A DNA stretch of 64,000 bases from Emmonsiellopsis sp. PD_33 (GCA_032988165.1 JANTQF010000016.1:62001-126000), one strand, 5' to 3'; shown: positions 12,720 through 25,712, counted from the stretch's first letter. Notes: a model not told the origin generated them from the sequence alone. Numbers and translations are program-made.

Positions 12720-12930
12720 ATTCAACTGCTAATATTGATTATTCTATGAACTGTCAGCAATCACTAACAAGTAACCACAAATATTATACTATCAACATTG
12801 AATATCATATAGTAGTAACAACCACTAACATTAGTCTACTAATATTTAATATCACATGGCACTAACACCTGCCAACATTGGTCTGCCAATATTTAATATC
12901 ACATAGTACTAATAACTAGCCTGCCTGGGC
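12720..12930. repeat. 47-bp tandem repeat
   Basis: About four degenerate copies of a 47-bp unit are present (AATATTTAATATCACATG, then GCACTAACACCTGCCAACATT). The last two full units are clearest at about 12,835-12,920. Confidence 0.55.
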
Positions 12931-14732
12931 CAATATAATCAATTAAATTATGCCCTGTATGGACCCCTCAACTTACAGTCTGTTAAGGTTTTATAACCAT
13001 ATTGTATGGCAAACCAGATATTATACACATGTTTTATAATTAGTAGATGATGTCTCTTTGGCTGATTTAGACATCTAGCTGTTCTGGAGTCATTAACTAT
13101 CATTTATTCATATATGTGACTAAATAGCAGGCCAGACATAAATATATATATATATATGTAATGATAATCCTACCAGCATTATAAGCCATCAGTCAATTAA
13201 TAGGACAAGAAATCCACATAATCTCTACAAGTTAATCAGATGAGGGAATATGCCTGATTCCTATGATTTGATTGAATTAAAACCAGCTGAGATGCCATTG
13301 TGGGCAAAAAGGGGGATATCAAAGAGGAGGTCACAGAGGGGGTTGAAGTTATCAGCTATTAATATCATTATTAGCTGCCACTGCTATCATTGGCCATCAG
13401 TGCATTGAAAAACACACCCAAAGTAAAGATCTATTATTATCTAGGCTGATGTGTGTAATCTACTCTATTTTAATATTATATGTTATTTTGATATTATACA
13501 TTATTTTAATATTAAACATCCTCAATTAATTCTAACATTATTAAAATAAGTAGTTATTTGAAGCATTCAATGCTCATCATCTACTGCACATCATGTCTGA
13601 TGCCTCTAAAGTTTATTTCTACATTTCATATAGTTAGCTATCACATCTACAATTCATTCTATCCTCTACTTGCATGTCAGGTTCTCATTGTCCTAAATTA
13701 TCTAAATATTCACATTATCTATCATCTCATTACCAATGAGGTCTCTAAGCTCATTTTCATCATCTACTACTTATACATATATATTATAGTCATCATAAAT
13801 GATAGTAGTAGACTCAGAGGGCTACAAATACTAGTAAGATACAACTTGAAGGTTAGATCCAGTAGCATCCCACTCATTCCATTTATTGAGAAGATTAATA
13901 CTACTGATATTATTACTCCTATTCCTACATATTTTCTTTATCATCTGCTGAATCTGCTTGTTGCTGAAATGGTATCAGCAACCAGGCTGGCCTGGTAATT
14001 TGTATTTGTAGTGACAGAAATTCCTCTGGAGACAGTAGAGATAATACTTGTTCTTACCTTTAATCTCTTATAACTTAATGTTGCTGGTGAAGTTCTAGCA
14101 CAGCTCACAGCTCTATCATTTCAGATAGATGATGATTATTTTGTAGTATTCCTTTATATTAGCTAGCTACCAACTTAACTTGACCACAAAATGGATAGGT
14201 TATCTGCACCTAGTATAAATAGATTAATTCTTGAACTCCATCATCTAATGGGTTGAGAAATCTATCTCTTCTTGATTCTACAGCAGGTTGATGTATTCTG
14301 CACTATGTCAGTCAGATCATCTGATTGAGTAAGTACTGTAATTAAGCTTGGCAAGTAATTATCACTTACTGAGGTGAAAATAGTACTGACATCTAGACAA
14401 CACTAGAAATGTCTCTAGAAGCTTATCATTAAGATAGATTTCATATCACCACTTTAACCTGATAGCTGTTAAATATTAGCCAGTGCATGCATAGTATATC
14501 AAAGTGGATCATATAGTATTAGTGGGCATACCTCTATTAGCCTCATTATTCAGTAGGAAGTCATATTTGATCAGATTGTGTTTAAAATGACAGGTTGTTT
14601 CTTATTTGCATGTCCTCCTCATATGAAATTGGCAGTTAGTGTTACTTTTTTTTGATATTATATAGTGTGTGCCTGGCATACTACCTCTCTTCCCTGGCTT
14701 ATATCACTGTGAGTAGGGATTCAATCAGTTTG
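12931..14732. other. Unassigned AT-rich DNA, possibly gypsy-derived
   Basis: A 146-codon open frame (13,558-13,998, +) has a hydrophobic composition typical of an antisense shadow. Minus-strand reading near 14,550-14,620 gives a faint YDFLLNNEANRG segment that resembles the post-protease part of fungal gypsy polyproteins. If so, it continues the gag-protease remnant now beyond the hAT insertion. The similarity is too weak to be firm. Confidence 0.2.
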
Positions 14733-15250
14733 TAGACTGGCCACTGGGACCAGGTAAATATATATATACTTACCTGGTCACTCATTTTTTATTAATAGTT
14801 AGTCCCATTTCATACATGTTTTATTACTTTTCCTGCATGGTCCCATTTGGTCCCACAGGCATAAAACCAAACCAAACCAAACCAAACAGGACCATGTAGT
14901 TTAGTCCCATTATAAACTAAAATATTTTATATTTTAAATAAGTTAAAATGTATTTTAAATGACTTTTTAAAACTAGGAAATTTTTAATCCAATTTTGACC
15001 CTAGAAATCTAGGAAAATTCCCTAAAAAGTATACTAAAAATAGTAGTTTTTTGCCAAGAAATGCCAAGAAGTGACATGGAAGTATCATGGAATAATCCTA
15101 GTCATGTTTGGTCCCATTTTAAATTAAAAAGGTTGGTCATTTTACCTGTTTTAAAATTTAAAATCATGTTTTAGTCACTCATGTGTGACTAAAACCAAAC
15201 CAAACCAAACTAAACATGCATGAAAATTCATGGTCCCAGTGGCCAGTCTA
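14733..15250. mobile_element. 518-bp hAT-type MITE, copy 1, perfect 20-bp TIRs
   Basis: It begins TAGACTGGCCACTGGG at 14733 and ends with the exact reverse complement at 15250; the terminal 20 bases match perfectly. The interior carries ACCAAACC runs near both ends and no open frame. A second copy at 62,820-63,327 is highly similar along its whole length. The flanking 8-mers here (TCAGTTTG and CCTATGAA) do not match, so this copy has lost its target duplication or was rearranged. TIR type and the 8-bp duplication of copy 2 point to the hAT superfamily. Confidence 0.85.
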
Positions 15251-16149
15251 CCTATGAAGTCTATTACCTTGGATTGTTATGTTTGCTCAACCACTCTCTT
15301 TTGCATCAACACATGCAGTACCATCACATTCTCCTGCCCAAGCTCCTGGAAGAATATGCTAGCATAGAAAGAGTTGCAGCCAGCTGTAAGCTGTTGAAGA
15401 ATGATTGTCTCAGTAAAGCTACTCCATATCCTACTGGAAGACAGGTAAACAGCCTACCATGAATTTAAAAGTCATCTCATGCATCCATTATGTATGCTGC
15501 AGCTTAATTTGATCACCAGACTTGCCACAGCTGTAAAAATGTCTCATGCAGTCACTACCAGATCAGGGTGATTCTGCAGCTGTCTTTGCATGAAATTTCC
15601 TCATGGGCTTTATCAATGAATCACATCATTGGTCTACCAATTTATCATGGCTATTAACCAGGTGGGCTGGCTGGATTCAAACTCCACCTAACTAATCAAT
15701 AAGATCAAACACATAGTGTTCCAACCCAGTAAAATCTCATTCAGGAAATTAAATGGGATCCAAGCAGGAATTTCTAAGAGAAACACATCTGACTATCAGC
15801 ATCCCAGGAAACAAGGGAAAAAAATTATGGTAATGAATTTTAGTAATGGTCCTATACCCATTCTCAATGTCTACAGTATGATGCTGAAATTCTGCTGCCT
15901 GGTAGCTTCATGTCTCCTCAGTACCTTATTTCCAAGATCAGTACATCAGAGGTATTCATTTGCATAGATCTCCTAATTTCCAGATGTGGGGTTGCAATGA
16001 TAATTACCATGTAGTATGTGGGTCTCACCTCCCACTGCCCATACAGTGAGTTTATCCTTGGTTCTCTGAAAAATTGATCCTTGCACCCAGCCTGCATCCC
16101 TCTACAAGAAAAAATGTCAGCTGTGTTTTCTCTCACCCTGAAATACTAT

Positions 16150-18690
16150 CTTCTTGAATGTCTTTAATCTCCCAGTATAATGAATTCCAGTGCTCCAAGC
16201 TCTCCTCTTTATGAGATTAGTACACCAATTTCTCTTCTACAAACTCTAACCCCAATTCTGCCCATCCCAGTTCCTGAAGGACTTGAGACTACCACAGTTG
16301 AGGTGAGGATCTATGTTATATGGAAGCAGGACAATGAGTATCAAATTTAATTTGATTAATGGTGGAAACAGACAGTAACTGCAAATATGATCTAACATGG
16401 TGGCACTTGCAAGAACCATCCACAGTGGAGCATAAAGCAGAGCTCTGAATCCTGAAAGTCCTTCAAGTAAGTGATATTCCAGTGGAATGGTGAACCAGCT
16501 TTACTCTATATTCAATGCAAGTGGATCCTTCAACACCCTCAGTATAGCAACATGGGGACCTCAGGAATGGGGAAACATCTTATCAGTAAGGAGTGCCAGA
16601 ACACTGTCCCTTCAAACAAACAGATGGATATTGGGGCAGCATTTATAAGTACAATATAAGTTGGTTTATTCAGTAATGGGCTGTGGTAATGATCCTTTCA
16701 TCTCAGCAAAACCCTGCATGCAAGTGATTGCAAGCAGAGACACTATCATTCAACAAAAAAAACTACTGAACCCTCCTCCTCTGTGCCTTTCTATCAATGA
16801 ATATGGCATTTCATGCCATACAGAATCCCAATCTCTGGTAGTTACTAGTGTATGGCAACAGTGAAGTTGAGGCCTTCCTCCCAAAATGGACTGCCCTGCA
16901 AAAAGAGCTAGATAACTCCTATAAAATGATGATGAAAGACCTGCTTCTAGACTGAATCCCCAACATAAAGATTGCACTGGCCTTGGATGCATGGATAAGC
17001 ACAAATGATTTAGCATTTCTCTGTGTCAAAGGCTATTATGTCATCCAGAAATGGGAGTATATAGAGGTATTGATTGGGTTTGAGCATCTTAGTGGTATGC
17101 ACACTGGTGACAATATAGCAGGATATGTGATGCAGTGCATACATAATATATGGATTGAAGATGACATTTTTACTCTCACAGCTGATAATGCAGTGAACAA
17201 TAATATATTAGTAGCATCCTTAGAGAAACATCTGTATGCAGAGGATGGAGTTTACTGGGATGCCAAGATGTATCAACTTCCTTGTGTAGCTCATGTTGTG
17301 CAGCTGGTGGTAAAACAACTAGTCAGAGACCTATGAATTGAGTTGACAAATAATAATGTCCCACAGACATTTCATGAGGATGATATTGACATGAGTGATA
17401 GAGGGGAGATCTCATTCAGTCATACACTCTCAAAGGTATGTAACAGTCCATGGTAACAGTCCAACAGCATTTCTAATCCCTCAATTATTTGACCAGTTAT
17501 ACCTACTTGCCAATGCCCTCTTGAGTTCTCCCCAATGAATTGAAAGCTTTCAGAAGCTCCAGCCAGAGCACATTAAGCTCCAAATAATCCAGGATGTTAA
17601 GACCCAGTGGAGCTCAACATATCTTATGTGCATCTGTGCGCTGTGACTCAGGGATCCAATTCATTGCTGGGTGGTGACCCAGGATAACTCCAAGCTCCAC
17701 TATCTCTGGTTGAGTAATGATGAATGGCAGCTCATTATGTATATTATTACCCTGCTTTATCCATTCTGGCAGGTTACCAAGGCCCTCTCAGATACAGACA
17801 CACCACTCATCTACAATGCATTTTCAATCTATAATGTACTGTTCAATCACCTTGATGAATAGCTTTCTGAGGCAACCTATGAAATTCCAACTATTTGGAA
17901 TAGCTTGAAGACTACACTGAAAGCTGCATATAACAAACTGAAGGAGTACTATTCAGATACTGATGCTGATGGTGATATGAGAGAGATTTACTGTACTGCT
18001 GCAGTTCTGAACCCATGTTTATGATCACTGGCCTATGATGGTGAGAAATGGGAGCCAGAGATAAAAGCCCAATCATTACAGTATGTAAAGGCATACTATG
18101 AAAAATGGTATTTACCTTGTCAACCTGCAACTACTGATAATCAACTGTGGGTAGGTATTTACCCTCTTTCATTTTCTTGATTTACTTAGTACTAATAACT
18201 TCCCAGACTCATTGATTGTTTTCTACACTACACCAGTAGTCACCTTCAGTTATTTGTGTCAATGAATTTGATTGGTATCTAAATGACAGTCTTAGTCCAG
18301 AGGGAAATATCTTATTAGTGTGGAAGGCAATTAAATCAATATATCCAACTGTTGCATTGATGGCCAGAGATATTCTATTAATTCTGATTGGGAGTGTAGG
18401 GATTGAACAGCAGTTCAGTGTGGGCTGTTGTGTTATCTTATGGGAGCAGTCATCATTATCAGGAAAGACAATGCATAAGATCATGCTGGTGAAGCATGCA
18501 AATGAAAGGAAGTAGCTGCAGGTAGAGAAGGAGTGGAATGAGAAGGATGCAGCAGAGGATGAGGCTGATGATGATAGAGAGAGTGATGGTATAGATATTG
18601 TGGTGGGGAAGGAGAAACTTACATCTAAAAAGGAATAACTGGTGGAGGAGTGTTCATTGGGATAGTTCTCATGCACAAGTATAGTCAGAT
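16150..18690 (+). pseudogene. hAT transposase, decayed
   Basis: A BED-type finger lies near 16,490-16,610 (IQC...GMGKHLISKEC), with the first Cys apparently changed to Tyr. The catalytic core at 16,975-17,336 reads LDAWISTNDLAFL, then WEYIEVLIGFEHLSG, LTADNAVNNN and CVAHVVQLVV; the Asp residues of LDAW and TADN are those expected for the hAT active site. IQDVKTQWSSTY follows at 17,588, and LLYPFWQVTKALS near 17,755. The hATC dimerisation region (18,318-18,515) includes ARDIL, GIEQQFSVG and LWEQ. At least five frame breaks or stops occur between blocks. It once cut and pasted hAT elements from TIR to TIR. The family call is secure. Confidence 0.85.
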
Positions 18691-18894
18691 GAAGGAGGAC
18701 ATGGGAAGGAATACTGGATTTTGAGGTGGTGATTGATAACTCAGTGTTCAGAGGAGGTGCCTGAAATATAGTATGCTAGGACCATTATCTTTGGCTGTTA
18801 CATCTCATATTATTTGTGTACTGCATCAATGTGCTATCATAGTCTCTGAGAATCTCATCATGTCAAATCCACAGGCAGGGTTGAGGCAAGGAAT

Positions 18895-19215
18895 ATAATT
18901 TAGTTCAGGTTTGCACTAACATGCATCATCTGTCATTGCTGTAATGATTAATGATGGATGATGCTTTTTTTAAACCTATACAAAATGTAGGCCAGGGTTT
19001 GAACCATGCAGTGGGCTTTGTTTTTTTTTTTTTTTTTTTTCACATGTGATGAGCTATATCATATAATTCAGGTCAGCACTAACAGCATCATCTGTTATTG
19101 GCATAGTGAGTAATCACTGTGCTAATGACTGATGATGCTTTTTTTGTAACCTCATTGAAATGTAGGCCAGGGTTTGAACCATGCAGTGGGCTTTTTTTTT
19201 TTTTTTTTGGCATGT
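18895..19215. repeat. Two tandem copies of a ~175-bp unit ending in T-runs
   Basis: GCCAGGGTTTGAACCATGCAG occurs at 18991 and again at 19166 (175 bp apart), each followed by GTGGGCTTT and a long T-run. Upstream halves also match (TCAGG.T..GCACTAAC, GATGATGCTTTTTTT). GGTTTGAACC followed by T-runs resembles a tRNA T-arm and Pol III terminator after CpG loss. Confidence 0.6.
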
Positions 19216-19269
19216 GACTGCCAGGAATTTTTTAATGGGGTTAAAAACATGACATGTACTGACACAATC

Positions 19270-19585
19270 AAAATCACACACCATGGCTCAGCAGTCATTG
19301 GGGTGGGGTACCTAGCTGACCACAGACTGTCTGTTTGACTCCCAGTGCAAGATTCTCCACTACTGTTGTGTCAATGCCTGTGAATTGAGTGGCCCTGCTA
19401 GCTATTCAAGTGGCAGGGTAAGAGGGTTGTCCAGTATCCAGTCCTTGGATGGCTGTAATGCCCCTGCCTGGAACCTTTATCATGTTGATGATCCTGTGTA
19501 TGATCCTGATAGTAGCTCAGTAGATATGAAGTGGTAAAGTATTATGGGTGATTGAAAGATGCTTTTGCCTTTTTTTTTTTTTTGT
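19270..19585 (+). repeat. Possible tRNA-derived SINE
   Basis: TGGCTCAGCAGT at 19284-19295 fits a Pol III A box. GTTTGACTCCC at 19333-19343 fits a B box in which the CG of GTTCGA has become TG. The spacing is right for a tRNA-like head. The segment ends in a T-run at 19570-19583. I could not fold a full cloverleaf by eye. Confidence 0.3.
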
Positions 19586-19654
19586 GGCCTGTTACCTTTT
19601 CTTGTTACCTCAACAGATCACATGATTAGGCCCAGTGGATGCTTGGTGGGATGG

Positions 19655-19895
19655 GAATTCTCATCCCATGAGGTGAAATCCCATGTCCCATCCCATAGCC
19701 AGGATGAGTTCCCATGTCCCATCCCATAGGAAAATTGAAATCCCATGTCCCATCCCATAGAAAATTTAAAATCCCATGGTTTGTCCCATCCCACAGATAA
19801 AATCCCATGAGATGAACTATTTTTTCCCATCCCATCCTATGATACCATGGGATGGGAAATCCCATGGGAAATCCCATCTCAGTGGCAGCTTTAAC
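19655..19895. repeat. GGGATGGG-type subterminal repeats of the hAT element, copy 1
   Basis: Closely spaced CCCATCCCATAG, CCCATGTCCCATCCC and CCATGGGATGGGAAATCCC units run to CAGTGGCAGCTTTAA. Related arrays are at 61,455-61,656 (same orientation) and 56,766-57,003 (opposite orientation). Clustered short repeats inside transposon ends are often transposase-binding sites; that role is inferred. Confidence 0.7.
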
Positions 19896-19899
19896 TGAG

Positions 19900-21762
19900 C
19901 AGCAGGTTGATATAGAGGTTATTGATGACATATATCTCTACTAAGATTTAGACAAGTACTAGTATATATTTCTCATTCAGTAGGACTACTGACAGTGCAA
20001 ATAGAAGTATAATCATCTCTAAGGACTCTATGGAATCTCTAATGTCTCTAACTGGTATTTAGGGATATAATAGATATGATATCTTATTGCACTATTATTC
20101 TAGAAACTTCTTGCTTATGAGGGTTATCATGCAGCCTGAGTCTATATATATTAGTAATGGCTTGGAGGCATCTTGGCAGAACATCATGGTAGTAGTATAT
20201 TTCCAGTTATAGAATGTATAATCATATAGTGTATCTAGATTAGCTGGCTGCTGAGATACTATTACTTGTAGTGTATAGTTAGAGTTTGCATGGAAGACCT
20301 GTGGAGTTGCTGTGCAAGTTTTTAAGTGCTTATATAAGTTATTATATGAATTAAAGGCTTTACCACAGCTGTAGCAGGTAGCTACTATGGGGTCCACATG
20401 AAATATATTTACCTCTGAGTTATATACACCATCATCATATAGCTGTTCCTGTAGATTATTCATGGGCATTTCTGCATCATCATAGTAAGGGTCAAACTCT
20501 ATCTTCTATTCATATGGATCTTCTATAGACTCCTCTGACTCCTTAGGGTCAGTGTGAAATACTACCTGTCTGTATGGCTGCTGGTTCCATGGTTGCCTGC
20601 CAGGCTAATTCATGTTAGAGGCATCCTTAGCATTCAGTGCTATCAGTTGGAGTTGTTGTTTCAGGGCTGGCAATTTGGGATGACCCTGCTGAGCTCTGCC
20701 TTGATAGTTTCCATTGTATTGGTTGTAATAGTCAGTGTAGCCATATTGATTGTCATTTCTGCTGTAGCTGCCACAGTACTGCCTGTTAGCATAATCCTGG
20801 GTCTGGTACCTGAACTGGTACTGATAAGTAAGCTGTTCAAACTGGTAGAGGTACAATCCTCTATTATAGCTACAGTAATTACTCTAAGGGATAAAGCTAC
20901 TATAATAGGATCTATGCTAATGATATATACTATTTGCATATTGATTATTACCTGCAAATCAATCTGTCTAGTTAGTCTGCTTACAGCAAATAATCTCTAT
21001 AAATTTCTTGATAGTCATATCCTCTTCTGACTCATTAATGGTAGCTTGCAGGGTGACATTCAGGTTGTTCCATGCATGTAAAACTTAAGCATACTCAGTT
21101 TCTTCTTAACTGCAGTGCTTCATGACTGCAGAGATATCAAGGATGTAGGAGATTGAACTGTATCTGTCATGAAAATTCTAGAGAGAGTACTTTATCTTAT
21201 TAAGCTTTTATAATGCCTGATTACCCTTAATGTAGAATTACTATTAGAGAATTTTGATCTATTTATCTACTTCATTGTCAGTTATAATAAGTCCTGTGTG
21301 AATAATATTATTTAGCTTCTGGTTCCATCAGAACTCTACCTTTTCTTTGAGATATAAATTTAAATTCTATTAGATTCTCACTGCATCCCTGGTCAGAGCT
21401 GTAATCTTAAGCTGGTTTGTGAATGCATATATATCTCTATAATAGGTTTTACCTTTTTTATTAATGATGTTGTTATGCATTGGCGATTTATTTCTTAACT
21501 AAGAGCTGGCTAGGGGTAACTTAGCAGCTTTAGCAAGATTTAGCAGCTTAGCTTATCTCTCTGATCTATACATTAGCTTCATGATCTGTGCAAGCTAGGG
21601 GCTGGGCATTTCTGCAAACTTCACACATCTTCAGAACACTATGAATTATACTTAGTATGTACTAGTTATTATTTCTAAATCTTGTAATATATCTATATGT
21701 TCTATAATTCATAATATAGCATACTATCTAAGATTAACTGTCTTTATCAAATACATCCTCTG
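19900..21762 (-). pseudogene. Ty3/gypsy gag-protease remnant
   Basis: On the minus strand, gag runs from about 21,750 (MPSPQLAQIMKLMYRSE, matching the copy at 49.9 kb) through a Gln/Tyr-rich part (YQYQFRYQTQDYANRQYCG, about 20,780). A Cys/His finger follows (CYSCGKAFNSYNNLYKHLKTC, about 20,310-20,375), then a retropepsin motif, IYIDSGCMITLISKKFL (about 20,100-20,150). Fungal gypsy proteases have DTG or DSG here. Post-protease sequence continues to about 19,900, where the hAT end cuts it off. RT and integrase are not found next to it. The 18-bp array lies just upstream. Confidence 0.75.
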
Positions 21763-21978
21763 ATTGATATAATTTCCTTGATTGACATACTATCCTCTAT
21801 TAACATGCTATCCTCCATTAACACACCATCTTTAGTTTACACATCATCTTTGATTGACACACTTTCCTCAATTAGCACACCATTCTGGATTGACACACTT
21901 TTCTCAATTAACATACTAACCTTGATTAGCACAACATCCTCAATTGACACTCTCTCCTCAATTGACACACTATCCTTA
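21763..21978. repeat. 18-bp tandem array, 12 exact-length units
   Basis: Twelve units of the type ATTGACACACTATCCTCA run with exact 18-bp spacing (for example the ATTGACA starts at 21781 and 21961 are 10 units apart). The unit is six codons in each frame. A shorter, more irregular version lies at the mirror position, 49,683-49,803. Overlapping AGCTTAAGCT palindromes follow at 21,975-22,040. Confidence 0.85.
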
Positions 21979-22299
21979 GCTTAAGCTAAGGACAGTTAAT
22001 ACTGCATTGCCACACTCTTCTCAGCTTAAACTAAGGACAGTAAACCCATAGCTATATTAACATAATTGACATTTATGACCTATAAACATAATAACTACTA
22101 CTACTCAATATTCTTGAGATCTTCAATTAAATTAATAAAAGTACTTTCAATAAATTGTGTCTTTTCCTCCTTAATTATTACCTTTCTTCCTGCTATCTTC
22201 ATCACTTTCTTCTGTAAGATCTCTGCAACCTTCATCTTCCACAGCTTCTCCTATTTACACTATATATTGTACATTTATTTGTATATCTCTGCACTATAT

Positions 22300-25200
22300 G
22301 TTAGCACCAATCAACATTATATCCAGCAAATGACATCTTATGCTCACTCTGAAAAGCCTCTACCTTAAATATCTTATATGTCCCTGTCCCTTCATACTCT
22401 GTTATTACATGGTATATCCTACCTGCCACCACTATCATTACTCCAGCTGAAATTAGATTAAACTACTTTACCATCAAAGTGTTAACACCCAGTCTAAATG
22501 CTCTCCAGCCAAAGAAACACTTGACTATACTTCATATAATAATATCAGACAGAAACTAACCCTTTACATTCTATACATCATCAAGTTAGTTTAAGCATTC
22601 ATAACCTCAGGCTCTACTAGTATGATATATACCTTCCCTTCCCCAGATACTACTGTAAAGTTATCATCTCTTAATAACTATATAATCTATCCCCTTGGAT
22701 TATTCAGTTCAGTAAAGTGGTATGCATCTACTACCTCTCAAAATTTAGTATTGAAATAGTCTCATCAGATACCTGTATCATCAACAATCTGTTGCATGTT
22801 AGACAGCCTTCCATTTATACCAGGAAATTCCAATTTAGGGTATTATATACATACCTCCCTTGCCTCTTCTGGTGATGGGATCTTAGGTACACTATCTTTA
22901 TTATCAAGCTCTGACTCAAACTCACTTTTATCCTGATTATCACAATCCCTAGTAAATAGCCAAGCACTTATGACAAGGTGATTCATATGGTTCTTACCAA
23001 CTATTAATGGTTATAGTGTTAGGCATACATCAACCTTGTGTTCCCAGTTAACCCCAGTAAATAGCCACATAGCCAAGAGGTCCTTTGCCATGTTTAAAAT
23101 CCTTCTATTTGTTACTAAATAATCTGCCTTACTCCATTTTGTGATCTCTATCCACCTCAAGTCCCAGATAACATTACTACCTGCAAGTTTATAGTATGGC
23201 TCTGAAGCTAGATCAAGATCTAATCTATCCTCACTTTCCAAACTATTAATTTCATCCTTAGAGGTACTTGGGGTTAGAGTATCATCAGTTCTATACCTCT
23301 TCCAATCTCTCTCCACATTTAGATTAAAATTGTCATTGGAAAGATCCTACTCAGCAGTTTCTAGTAGTTAGTATTCATTGTATAGTTAAGAAAGGCAGAA
23401 AAATGAATCATTATTACTATATCATTGTAATAGATCTGTCATTCCAACTCATGAAATTCCTCTACATCAATCTCAGTATTATAGCTCTTGTAACTCTGAA
23501 AGCTCTATATCAAACAATTTTATTAATGGTTAATGAACTCAGATATCTGCAGGCAGAAAGCTACTATTACTCACTGTTAGTTGTAATGCTTATAGATGTC
23601 TCACTAATTGTTTCTAAACACTCAAATATTAATGGGGATTAATATAGTATTAGAAGGACATATTGAAATAATCAATCTGAACCTCTAACAGACCTAGGTT
23701 AATGGTATTACTTTGGAAATCAATTTGTTAGCTGAGCTGAGGGGGAGAAGATGCTGACATCCTCTGAATAGGCTGTGAATCATATCTCTAATCAATTTGT
23801 TTGCCAGGCTGCTGAGATCCATTTTGCTGACTCAGACTTGCATTAGAAGGCCCTGGTGATGACAATGTCAATCAATCCCCTGTAATATTTTAATTATAAC
23901 TAGTTCCTCCATAAGAAGGTGAAGATACTGCCATTCTCTAATTAGTTTGAGAACCATTCTTCTGGGCATCAGCTGCATTCACTCCAGGGTGTTTTCAGTA
24001 TTATAGAGCTATTTTACTCTTATTTGAGACCTATTATCTTATATTCAATATGTTATGGCAGACAGTCCTCAGCTTAAGCCAGAGCTGATGCAGTGATGCC
24101 TGGGCAAATAATATTTAGCTTAAGCTCAGCTCTAGCTTAAGCTGAGGACTGTACAGAATATGAGGGTGTAGTTGAGACTCATATAAGCCTGAATGGTGTA
24201 ACTGTGAAATAAGAATTTATTATAGTAAGTGCCTGTTATGTTTCAGTTAGTAAATTTCAAGCATAGAGTTCTCAGCTTAAGCCAGGACTAGGCTTAAGCT
24301 GAGCACTATATACAGGGCTGAGTAAGAAGTTCATACTTATTAGCATCTAAGGTTCTTGCACAACATTGACATTCATTTGGGTACAACAGTAGGTATGGAA
24401 GAAGAATTTAGATATAAGAAATACTGGTAAACTTTACCTGTAGAGTGAAGTTCACATTCAAGTAAGTGAGAAGATAAATAAAGAACTACATATAATGCCT
24501 CATTCATTAATCAGCAGTGAATAGAAGTACCCCTTTTCACTAGTGAGTTTAAGTTAGCCTTCTTCAACTGGCAACTATTGACAACAAATTGCAGTATACA
24601 TACCTAAAAACCTGACTTTGAGATGATTTATTCCACCTTATTAGTAATATAAAACTTATATTATTTTCAGTCATGAGTATCTATCTCTTTCATTACTGTT
24701 TGAAAAGAATGTTCACTACATATCTGTACCAGATCAAACTAACTGAAGCCCAGATATCATATTTTATACTAATTATGGGTTATTAAAAGCTCCCTTTCAA
24801 TAAGTTCATAAAGAAGGTTTAATAGTACACAGTTCAAGTCATTTCCTTTCTGAGTCTTCTTACTATCTGTCTCTGATATCAAATTATCAACCAGACACAT
24901 TACTTCCAAACCTGTTTCAAGATTGTGTATTATTACCTGCTAGGCATGTTGTCTTGTTAGAACTCTCTCCTTCAAGTCCTTCTTTTATCTTTGAAGGTTG
25001 GTAATGCTGTCTCAATCCTCTGGTTAGCTATCCACTAACATGTAATTATTACTTTTATTAATAGTTATAGTACTGTCAAGCAACCTCTCATTCCTCTGTG
25101 ACTCACATCATCTCTGGTTGTTCTTGCACTGCCAGGCCATGACATCCAGATAATTATCCCTAGCCACTAATGGAATATTTTAGAATATCTGAGAATGACT

Positions 25201-25450
25201 CTCATATACATACTTGAACACTAGCAGCAGTTTCCTCTTGCTTTACTCTCTTTGTAAATTCAAACCCAGAAGCTCATACCTTGCCATCCCCCTCTCTAAT
25301 GACATGCATATATCATAATATACTATACTATTAACCTTTAAGAATGCCTTAATCTTAGGTATTATCTACTCACATAATATGCCCTGCAACATCATACTGT
25401 TTAATTGCATAGCAAGAATGAGATGAATGCTCAACTTGTATGCATCTGTA
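22300..25450 (-). pseudogene. Gene X, left copy (unrecognised transposon-associated gene)
   Basis: This is homologous, in opposite orientation, to 46.36-49.43 kb. Features on the minus strand: a helical N-terminal part (25,380 to about 24,900); a region with matching intron-like breaks near 24,450-24,570; a Gln/Ser/Pro-rich stretch (RMSASSPPQ, NGSQQPG) at about 23,700-23,990; the best block at 23,316-23,011 (DLDLASEPYYKLAGSNVIWD, then DYLVTNRRILNMAKDLLAMW and FTGVNWEHK); and a C-terminal block near 22,560-22,760. I do not recognise the family. Its preservation in both arms next to the same neighbours indicates it belongs to the mobile unit. Confidence 0.5.
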
Positions 25451-25712
25451 AAAAATAGTAGTAACATTTGAAGGCACAATAAATGTTAGATTATATTAGC
25501 AGCAAACATATAATAGTAATGTATCTGCAGACCCTCTAAGTTCTACCTCACCTCTTATTATCTACTTTTAAACTTATTTGTTTTCACTGGGACTTATATA
25601 CTCCCTCAAGGGACTATTTTTTTATTATTTTCATATTTTAATATGATATTAGTTACAGCCTTAAAGTATATTTTATATAGTTGTTCTTGTCCTTTAAGGG
25701 TTCAGTAGTTTA

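Larger units (their letters stand above)
15251..19895 (+). mobile_element. hAT transposon, about 4.6 kb, decayed
   Basis: The limits come from comparison with the short derivative at 61,180-61,656, which carries both the first 280 bases (15,251-15,529) and the last 240 bases (about 19,658-19,895) of this element. The body encodes a hAT transposase (BED-like finger, RNase H-like core, hATC domain). Between the gene and the right end sit T-rich repeats and a tRNA-like segment, probably nested insertions. The right end is rich in GGGATGGG-type repeats. On the right it interrupts a gypsy gag-protease remnant. Confidence 0.6.

Noticed and set aside
9790..12930. CRISPR-like array
   Set aside because: The repeats are contiguous minisatellites without unique spacers of constant length, and the genome is eukaryotic.
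13558..13998. 146-codon plus-strand open frame
   Set aside because: Its composition is hydrophobic and Ile/Tyr/His-rich as expected from antisense AT-rich DNA; no motif or paired copy supports it.
20554..21030. 158-codon plus-strand open frame
   Set aside because: It is the antisense shadow of the gypsy gag segment; the minus strand gives the Cys/His finger and protease.
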